The position numbers and the translations under genes were made by a program. The notes under the pieces are model-generated. The model saw nothing but the letters and a program-made list of their open reading frames with translations. It searched no databases and was not told the DNA's origin. Shown here one piece after another: positions 6,359-11,641 of a stretch of DNA of 11,641 nt. Position 1 is the stretch's first letter; each line of letters starts with the position of its first letter. The DNA is from Oscillospiraceae bacterium (lineage in GTDB: Bacteria > Bacillota > Clostridia > Oscillospirales > Oscillospiraceae): contig JAJBVW010000067.1 in assembly GCA_020866945.1 (NCBI GenBank), positions 1-11,641 of the forward strand, in the 5' to 3' direction.

Positions 6359-6400
6359 AAAAAATCACCGGCGGCCCAGGTGCGATGCCTGTGCCGCCGG
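6359..6400 (-). terminator. intrinsic terminator of cysK
   Basis: CCGGCGGC (6368-6375) pairs with GCCGCCGG (6393-6400), and CAGG with CCTG inside it, around a 7-base loop. On the minus strand the stem is followed by TGA and six T residues (6364-6359). It lies about 60 bases past the cysK stop and insulates cysK from the ABC importer promoter. Confidence 0.88.
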
Positions 6401-6460
6401 CTTTCTAGGAGGGAACCAAAACTATATGGTATGGAAGGATTGGAAGGAATCAGCGTTATA

Positions 6461-7393
6461 TCAGTCCTGGAACATGGGGGTGGAGAGGTATCTGTCTCCC
6501 GTGTCGGGCAGCAGGGCTACAATGGTTTTGCCCTCGTTTTCGGGGCGCTTGGCAAGCTCCAGAGCGGCCCAGACTGCGGCGCCGGCGGAGATGCCGACCA
6601 GGATGCCCTCGCTGCGGCCAATCTCCCGGCCCAGGGCGAAGGCGTCCTCGTTCTCGACGGGGATGATTTCGTCATAGACGGCTGTATTCAGCACGTCCGG
6701 CACGAAGCCCGCGCCGATGCCCTGAATCTTGTGGCTCCCGGCCACGCCCTTGGACAGCACCGGGGAGCTGGCAGGCTCCACAGCCACAACCTTGATGGCC
6801 GGGTTCTGCTCCTTCAGATATTCGCCCACGCCGGTGATGGTGCCGCCGGTGCCGACACCGGCCACAAAGATGTCCACCTTGCCGTCCGTGTCCCGATAAA
6901 TCTCCGGGCCGGTGGTGGCTTTGTGGATAGCCGGGTTCGCGGGATTCACAAACTGGCCGGGGATGAAGCTGTTTGGCGTCTCGGCGGCAATCTCGTCGGC
7001 CTTGGCGATAGCGCCCTTCATGCCCTTGGCTCCCTCGGTCAGCACCAGCTCCGCGCCGTAGGCCTTCAAAAGATTCCGGCGCTCCACGCTCATGGTTTCT
7101 GGCATGGTGAGAATGACGCGATAGCCCTTGGCGGCGGCCACGGCGGCAAGGCCAATGCCCGTGTTGCCGGAGGTCGGCTCCACGATGACGGAGCCGGGCA
7201 CTAGCTTCCCCTCCGCCTCGGCCTTTTCAATCATAGCCTTGGCGATGCGATCCTTCACGGAACCGGCGGGGTTAAAGTACTCCAGCTTTCCAAGGATAGT
7301 GGCCTTCAGGTCGTATTTCTTCTCCAGATTTGTCAGCTCCAGCAGCGGGGTGCCGCCAACCAGCTCGGTCAGTGATTTGTGTACATTCGCCAT
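6461..7393 (-). CDS. cysK: cysteine synthase (O-acetylserine sulfhydrylase)
   Basis: A 310-residue fold-type II PLP enzyme that makes L-cysteine from O-acetyl-L-serine and sulfide, the last step of cysteine biosynthesis in the cytoplasm. NPAGSVKDR places the Schiff-base lysine at residue 47, followed by the substrate loop PTSGNTG, the phosphate-binding GTGGTITG and the C-terminal GILVGISAGAAVWAA. TELVGGTPLLEL is the usual N-terminus. Length matches CysK. The frame can be extended to 7459, but I chose ATG 7393, where MANVHKSL begins and AGGAG lies 9 bases upstream; the longer form would read through the promoter. The gene is monocistronic, with promoter at 7448-7475 and terminator at 6359-6400. 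No cysE is in the window. A homologous CysM or cystathionine beta-synthase is less likely given the motif set. Confidence 0.96.
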   Translation of the reverse strand: MANVHKSLTELVGGTPLLELTNLEKKYDLKATILGKLEYFNPAGSVKDRIAKAMIEKAEAEGKLVPGSVIVEPTSGNTGIGLAAVAAAKGYRVILTMPETMSVERRNLLKAYGAELVLTEGAKGMKGAIAKADEIAAETPNSFIPGQFVNPANPAIHKATTGPEIYRDTDGKVDIFVAGVGTGGTITGVGEYLKEQNPAIKVVAVEPASSPVLSKGVAGSHKIQGIGAGFVPDVLNTAVYDEIIPVENEDAFALGREIGRSEGILVGISAGAAVWAALELAKRPENEGKTIVALLPDTGDRYLSTPMFQD

Positions 7394-7411
7394 TTCCTTA
7401 TTCTCCTGTTT

Positions 7412-7421
7412 ACTTATAAGT
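7412..7421. promoter_or_regulatory. perfect palindrome between cysK promoter and start, possible operator
   Basis: ACTTATAAGT is a perfect 10-bp palindrome about 20 bases downstream of the predicted cysK transcription start and flanked on both sides by AAAC on the minus strand. Cysteine genes in Firmicutes are commonly controlled by the Rrf2-type repressor CymR acting near the promoter, but I cannot match this to its consensus. Confidence 0.3.
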
Positions 7422-7447
7422 TTAGTATGTTTTTTGGTGATGGGTTT

Positions 7448-7475
7448 ATTATACACCATTTTCCCACCGTGTCAA
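7448..7475 (-). promoter_or_regulatory. promoter of cysK
   Basis: On the minus strand a perfect TTGACA (7475-7470) and perfect TATAAT (7453-7448) are 16 bases apart. Transcription would start near 7441. A/T-tracts and an inverted repeat (7486-7504) sit just upstream of the -35 like an UP element. This is the strongest promoter in the window. Confidence 0.88.
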
Positions 7476-7520
7476 TAGCTTTTTTGGAAAATTTTCAATT
7501 TTCCCCTCCGGGAAAGGATT

Positions 7521-7560
7521 CAGCCCCCGGCGGCGGGTTCGTGTCCGCTGCCGGGGGCTG
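7521..7560 (-). terminator. GC-rich stem-loop after the Mbeg1-like gene, probable terminator
   Basis: An 11-bp stem (7521-7531 with 7550-7560) with an inner GCGG/CCGC pairing lies 25 bases beyond the hydrolase stop. The minus-strand sequence after it is only weakly T-rich (AATCCTTT), so termination may be partial; the next element downstream is the cysK promoter, which fits an operon end here. Confidence 0.6.
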
Positions 7561-7585
7561 GGATGGCTGGGCTGAGACAGGCCGG

Positions 7586-8746
7586 TCAGGTCTCCCCCGC
7601 CTCCTGGGGGTGACGGAACAGGACGGCCCGGGCCTGGGCGCTCAGCTCCTTCATGGCCTTTTTGGTGCCGGGGCTTGTGTGGTACATCCGTGCCAGCACG
7701 GCCTCAAAGCTCTGGGGGCCGCTGGCAATCTCGCTGAGGGTGACGGCTCCGCCGGCGGCCAGCGCGTCGAACAGGTCGTCTATCATGGCCTTGCGCTTGT
7801 CCTGCTCTACGGATTCTATCCAGCGGTTCAGAATTTCCGAAAGAGCCTGGCTGCTTCGGTCGTTCCGCTCCGCCAGGGCCAGGCCGCCGTATTCGATGCC
7901 CCAGGTGGCGAGGCTGTGCTGCAATATCCCCTTGGCGGAGGAGCGAACGATGCGTGTGTCCGTAATCTGCGGCTCAAAGAGCTTTCCCACCACGTCAAAC
8001 TGGGGGATGATGCGGGTGCATTTGGGGTCAACACGCTGAATCAGAGCCTGATCCAGCACCTCCGAACAGAAGCCGGGGCCGTCCAGAATGTATACGTGCT
8101 CCACCTGCTCCCATTCTGCCGGGGGAAGCATACAGGCGGCAAAAAGCACCTGGTTTCCGCCCTTGGAGTGCCCAGCCATGTAATACCGCCCGCCGGGCTG
8201 AATGACCTGCCGGGCGTATTCCGCCGCCATGCGCTGCGCTTCCGTCACCGTGAAGCTGAGCATACAGTCCTCCTTCCATCCGGCGATGGTCTCGTCCGTG
8301 CCGCGGTAGGCGATGAAGGAGAATTCCTCCCGATAATGGAAGGTGAGCGCCGTGAACTGCAGGGGAATGGCGGGGTCAAAAATGTCGGAATAATCGGTGA
8401 TAAGAAGCTCCCCGAAGCGGACGGATTCCGCGGCGGCTAGGAAGATGGCCCCGTTTCCCATGTCCCCGCCGGTGATTTGGATGGAGACCTCCCCGGAGAG
8501 CAGCTGCTCCCGACAGTCCCGGACGCGCAGGTTCTCCGTGCCGTGGACGCGGAGCGCCGGCTTTAAGTCGTAATAGGCGATGACGCACAAAACGAACACG
8601 TCCGCCTCGCACAGGGGCAGCTCCGAGAAGGTGAACCGGCCCAGCCAGCGCACATAGTCCACGATTCCGTCCATTTTGGCGGGCGCGGGCTTGGGCATTT
8701 TGGCGGGCTTTGGGTTGTGTTTGGCCGGCAGCGTGACAGGGGGCAT
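7586..8746 (-). CDS. Mbeg1-like (DUF2974) alpha/beta hydrolase
   Basis: A 386-residue protein resembling the Mbeg1-like/DUF2974 family, a lipase-like alpha/beta-hydrolase group of unknown substrate common in Firmicutes. FSFIAYRGTDETIAGWKED (about 142-160) is the typical lipase class 3-like strand and loop, and AGHSKGGN (191-198) is the nucleophile elbow with Ser194. Asp251 (QFDVVG) and His277 (LQHSL) are plausible triad partners, assigned by position only. The N-terminal 25 residues are Pro/Lys-rich with a repeated PKPAKM-like unit and no signal peptide, so it appears cytosolic. ATG 8746 follows the glutaredoxin-like stop by 4 bases, and its GGAGG lies inside that gene's end, so the two are translationally linked. 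A terminator-like stem follows. Substrate is not predictable. Confidence 0.85.
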   Translation of the reverse strand: MPPVTLPAKHNPKPAKMPKPAPAKMDGIVDYVRWLGRFTFSELPLCEADVFVLCVIAYYDLKPALRVHGTENLRVRDCREQLLSGEVSIQITGGDMGNGAIFLAAAESVRFGELLITDYSDIFDPAIPLQFTALTFHYREEFSFIAYRGTDETIAGWKEDCMLSFTVTEAQRMAAEYARQVIQPGGRYYMAGHSKGGNQVLFAACMLPPAEWEQVEHVYILDGPGFCSEVLDQALIQRVDPKCTRIIPQFDVVGKLFEPQITDTRIVRSSAKGILQHSLATWGIEYGGLALAERNDRSSQALSEILNRWIESVEQDKRKAMIDDLFDALAAGGAVTLSEIASGPQSFEAVLARMYHTSPGTKKAMKELSAQARAVLFRHPQEAGET

Positions 8747-8750
8747 GGCG

Positions 8751-9032
8751 TTATTCCTCCATAGCGCGTCGGAACACCGTTTCTATGTGGGCGCGGCATT
8801 CCTCTTTTGTCTCAAAAAGATGAGATTCGTACAGCTTTTCCTCCCCAATGAACATACAGGGGTTCGCGTAGTAGTCATATCTGTCTGCAATCTCCGGGTG
8901 GACGGTCTCGTCTATTTTCTCAAACTCCACGGAGGCCCAGGCGGGATGCTCCGCTGTCAGCTCGCGGATTACCTGATCCGCCTGGATGCAGTAGGGACAG
9001 GTGTCCATATGGAAATAGGTCACTTTTTTCAT
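8751..9032 (-). CDS. glutaredoxin-like thiol-disulfide protein
   Basis: A 93-residue thioredoxin-fold protein with the redox motif CPYC at residues 12-15 (Cys12, Cys15), directly after the first beta strand (KKVTYFHMDT), and a cis-proline at Pro58 in YANPCMFIG, followed by a C-terminal helix. This is the layout of a monodomain glutaredoxin or thioredoxin-like protein of the small Firmicute type, acting in cytosolic disulfide exchange. Its partner is unknown, since glutathione is rare in these bacteria; a thioredoxin reductase or low-molecular-weight thiol could serve. The ribosome binding site is weak (AAAGAG region). It starts 17 bases after the esterase stop and ends 4 bases before the Mbeg1-like start, so it belongs to that cluster. 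Confidence 0.85.
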   Translation of the reverse strand: MKKVTYFHMDTCPYCIQADQVIRELTAEHPAWASVEFEKIDETVHPEIADRYDYYANPCMFIGEEKLYESHLFETKEECRAHIETVFRRAMEE

Positions 9033-9049
9033 AGGTATCTCTTTCTAAA

Positions 9050-10553
9050 TTACAGGCTCTGGTCGTTCAGCCAGGCAAAAATGCTTTCATAGGCGTTGCC
9101 GTCCTCGTCGGTAACGTATTCCGTGCCGCCGTCGGCGTTGGGGCGGATACCGCTGAAGAAATCGTTGTCTGCGGCAAGAATATCGTCTCTGTTCTGAACA
9201 AGAGCTACCTGGTTGTTGAACAGATAAACCCAGGACCAGTGGCCCAGATACTGTGTGTCGGAGCTTTCCGTTCCCACCACGTCAAAATACATACTGCACC
9301 AGCAGTTGTCCGCCCCAGCCTGGAGCAGGGCCTGATAGGTGGGGATGGTGTACTCGTTGGCGGGAACCAGGGTGTCCGTTATGGCCTGAATAAACCAGAT
9401 GGGGGTCTGGCAAAGAGCCTCTATCTTGTCCTCGGTCAGGTAAATCTCTCTGGTTTGAATGTATTCTCCGAAGAAGGTGCGATACTGCCCCAGGTCGTCT
9501 CGGGCATAGGACGTATAGGCGTACACCTCGCTGCACGGAACGGCGGCGGCGAAATAATCCGGGTAGTTTATAAGCATTTCCAGGGTCATATAGCCTCCGT
9601 TGGAGGCCCCCATAATATAGATGCGGTCGGTGTCCACGTCCGTGTTTTGCTCTATGTACGTACGCCTCGATGGTATCCATCAGAATTTCCGTGTACCGGC
9701 TGGATACGTCGCCGCGGCTCTCCGTGCCGTCGCCCCCGTCCAGCCAGTAGGTAGGACACTGCACTACGAGCACATAGGCCCCGGTCTGGTCGCCGGAGGT
9801 GAAATAGGACTGTATCTCCGTCTCCGTCAGGGCGGAGACCTCGTTGCCCAAAATGGCCCGCTCGATGTCGTCGCCTCCCTCGCCCCGGCCATGGAGCCAG
9901 ATTATCAGGGGATTTTTGTCCCAGCTGGCCAGGCTGTCCGGCTCATAGGCGGCATAGTTCAGGGTCAGGGTCTCCGTCTGGCCGGTCAGGGGGTTTTCAT
10001 AGTCGCCGGTGTAGCTGTCCCGCAGGGTGAAGCGTTCCAGCTCCGGGCAGACGCGGTTGTCGATGCAGTCGTCGTTAAACTCAATTGTGAAATAGCTGCC
10101 GGAGGCCCAGACGGTGAAGCTCGCCTCCACCACATACTCGTCCGCCCAGACGCTGTGTTCCGTGGACATATCCGTCTCAAAGGGGGAGCCGGTGGCGTCG
10201 AAGTTCGTCACCATCTCCACCGTCACATAGCAGGAGGAGCCGGATACGGCATTTCCCAGCTCGTCGGACAGATAGACGTCCGTGACCTCCCGCACGAAGT
10301 GGGAGGTGGTGATGGCTGCGCCCTCTGTATAAACGCCGTCAATCTCCTCGTCAAAGGTGAATATGACCCGGTTTACGCCCGGCCCCCACTCGAAGCCACG
10401 CACCACAATGGTGCCAGACAGAGCGTGGGGCGTGCCGGGCCGATCGCTGTCCGGCGCGACGGCGATCTCCGTGGTCTCCGAGACCTGAGAGCAGCCGACA
10501 GCCGCAAGCAAAAAAAGGGCCAGCAGTATACAGACGATGCGGGACTTTTTCAT
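9050..10553 (-). pseudogene. secreted lipoprotein esterase (prolyl oligopeptidase/PHB-depolymerase-like), frameshifted
   Basis: A lipoprotein with signal peptide and lipobox ending AVGC (Cys21), an Ig-like beta-rich N-terminal region (about 40-200), and an alpha/beta-hydrolase domain. The oxyanion segment HGRGEGG is at 221-227. The frame breaks near residue 298: the upstream frame reads MDTIEAY and the downstream frame, offset by one base, resumes as IEQNTDVDTDRIYIMGASNGG with nucleophile Ser316, then Asp392 (TDTLVP) and His437 (GHWSW). The junction carries a 4-bp tandem duplication, TACGTACG on the plus strand at 9657-9664; removing one copy gives a single 499-residue frame, and the span minus four bases is a multiple of three. 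GGAGGAG precedes ATG 10553 by 6 bases. As written the product is inactive, ending out of frame near 9282. A start at GTG 9637 for the second half has no ribosome binding site. It leads the esterase/glutaredoxin/Mbeg1 cluster. Substrate, perhaps a polysaccharide ester or polyester, is unknown. Confidence 0.85.
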
Positions 10554-10599
10554 AAACGTCTCCTCCAAATTCAAGGGCGTTTCAAAGGGTAGCAAAGTC

Positions 10600-10627
10600 A
10601 GTATACCGACTGGCCGATGTTCAGTCG
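10600..10627 (-). promoter_or_regulatory. candidate promoter region of the esterase cluster with inverted repeat
   Basis: On the minus strand TATACT at 10605-10600 is a good -10, giving a start near 10594 and a leader of about 40 bases. No good -35 is spaced 17 bases upstream; instead an inverted repeat CGACTG-N9-CAGTCG (10607-10627) occupies that position, as expected for an activator- or repressor-controlled promoter. The remainder of the 181-base gap to galE is AT-rich, with a TAATTTT/AAAATTA dyad; I see no gene in it. Confidence 0.4.
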
Positions 10628-10734
10628 TGAATTATTTGTGAACTTTTTGTAAAGGGGGCCGCGTATAATTTTTAAAATTAGGGATATTTTTCATGACAAC
10701 GGCTCCGCGTTTGTTAAACGATTTTTCTGACGCT

Positions 10735-11641
10735 TCAGACGTAGCCGTCAGGATTGCTCTTCTGCCAGCGCCAGGAGTCGGCCACCATGTCCTCCACGGT
10801 CTTTTTCGCCGTCCAGCCGAGAATCTCTCTGGCCTTGGTGGGGTCGGCCCAGACGGAGGCGAGGTCTCCCGCCCGGCGGGGGGCAAATTCATACGGGACG
10901 GACACGCCATTGACGGTCTGGAAGGCGTTCACAAGCTCCAATACGCTCACGCCCCTGCCGGTGCCGAGATTGAATACCTCCGCGCCGGTATGTTCCATGG
11001 CGTATTTCAGGGCTGCGACATGGCCCTGGGCCAGGTCTACGACGTGGATATAATCCCGCACGCCGGTGCCGTCCGGGGTGTCGTAGTCGTTGCCGAAGAT
11101 ATTCAGATGATCCAGCTTGCCTACGGCCACCTGGGTGATATAGGGCATCAGGTTGTTGGGGATGCCGGCAGGATTTTCCCCAATGCGGCCGCTCTCGTGC
11201 GCGCCGATGGGGTTAAAGTACCGCAGCAGCACCACGCTCATATTCGGATTGGCTGCCGCCGTGTCTCGGGCAATCTGTTCAATCATCAGCTTTGTCCAGC
11301 CATAGGGGTTGGTGCAGCCGCCTACCGGGTCGCTCTCCCGATAGGGGACAGTGGCGTTGGCCCCGTACACCGTGGCGGAGGAGGAGAAGATGAACGCCCC
11401 CACGCCCTCCTGCACCATGCACTCGAGCAGCGTCAGGGTGGTGTCCAGATTGTTGCGGTAATATTTCAGCGGCTGGGCTACGCTCTCGCCCACGGCCTTA
11501 TAGCCGGAAAAGTGCATCACTGCCGCAGGCTTCACCTGATGGAATATCTCCAGCAGGGCGTCCTTGTCCGCCACGTCCGCCTGGTAGAAGGGGATGTCAG
11601 CCCCGGTCAGCTCCCGGCACCGCTCCACGGCGATGGGGCTG
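10735..11641 (-). CDS. galE: UDP-glucose 4-epimerase, 5' end outside the window
   Basis: The last 301 residues of GalE, an NAD-dependent short-chain dehydrogenase-type enzyme that interconverts UDP-glucose and UDP-galactose in the cytoplasm (Leloir pathway and galactosylation precursors). The first residues seen are SPIAVERCRELTGADIPFYQADVAD, so about 37 residues with the Rossmann GxxGxxG are missing beyond 11641. Visible hallmarks: AVMHFSGYKAVGESV, SSSATVYG (active-site Ser/Thr), NPYGWTK carrying the catalytic Tyr and Lys, LRYFNPIGAHESGRIGE, GTGVRDYIHVVDLAQGH, FNLGTGRGVSVLE and the C-terminal NPDGY. An internal GTG at 11628 is not the true start because the frame and homology continue upstream. 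A short TCTGA/TCAGA hairpin overlaps the stop but has no T-run, so no clear terminator separates it from the esterase gene. Confidence 0.95.
   Translation of the reverse strand, partial: SPIAVERCRELTGADIPFYQADVADKDALLEIFHQVKPAAVMHFSGYKAVGESVAQPLKYYRNNLDTTLTLLECMVQEGVGAFIFSSSATVYGANATVPYRESDPVGGCTNPYGWTKLMIEQIARDTAAANPNMSVVLLRYFNPIGAHESGRIGENPAGIPNNLMPYITQVAVGKLDHLNIFGNDYDTPDGTGVRDYIHVVDLAQGHVAALKYAMEHTGAEVFNLGTGRGVSVLELVNAFQTVNGVSVPYEFAPRRAGDLASVWADPTKAREILGWTAKKTVEDMVADSWRWQKSNPDGYV

Noticed and set aside
9640..9670. Programmed ribosomal frameshift in the esterase
   Set aside because: There is no slippery heptamer or downstream pseudoknot, and a simple 4-bp tandem duplication explains the frame change.

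Overview
The window looks like chromosomal DNA of a moderately GC-rich, low-copy-repeat Firmicute of the gut Clostridia, most likely an Oscillospiraceae/Oscillospirales relative. This is an inference from the GC-rich third codon positions, the strong AGGAGG-type ribosome binding sites, the consensus sigma-A promoters with AT-rich leaders, and protein families I recall from such genomes. I see no tRNA, rRNA, CRISPR array, insertion sequence, phage gene or origin.

Layout. The first 3 kb is read on the plus strand: a PLP-dependent aspartate aminotransferase-type gene interrupted by one in-frame TGA, a four-helix DUF2798-like membrane protein behind a long and apparently folded 5' leader, and a YbjN-like small protein that has lost its last helix to an in-frame TAG. 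A strong bidirectional terminator (2957-2997) separates this from the rest, which is all on the minus strand. Read in the direction of transcription that block holds: the 3' part of galE (cut by the window edge); a three-gene cluster made of a secreted lipoprotein esterase broken by a 4-bp duplication, a glutaredoxin-like protein and an Mbeg1-like (DUF2974) alpha/beta hydrolase; cysK with a near-perfect promoter; and a three-gene siderophore/heme/cobalamin-type ABC importer operon (FecCD permease, FecE-type ATPase, lipoprotein binding protein) whose leader carries an attenuator-like hairpin.

How the genes fit together. The importer is complete: the lipoprotein captures the ligand at the outer face, the permease dimer carries it across and the ATPase drives it. 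CysK makes cysteine from O-acetylserine and sulfide, and the neighbouring binding-protein transporter may supply iron for cysteine-dependent Fe-S work, but each has its own promoter and the link is only positional. GalE interconverts UDP-glucose and UDP-galactose.

The main surprises are three independent gene disruptions in under 12 kb (ochre excluded: one opal, one amber, one 4-bp tandem duplication), each with the downstream reading frame still well conserved, and two leader RNAs with nested complementary segments that suggest cis-regulation. I see no clear defence system or other wholly new multigene system; the best candidates for something undescribed are the 1541-1639 leader and the 6168-6220 leader hairpin.
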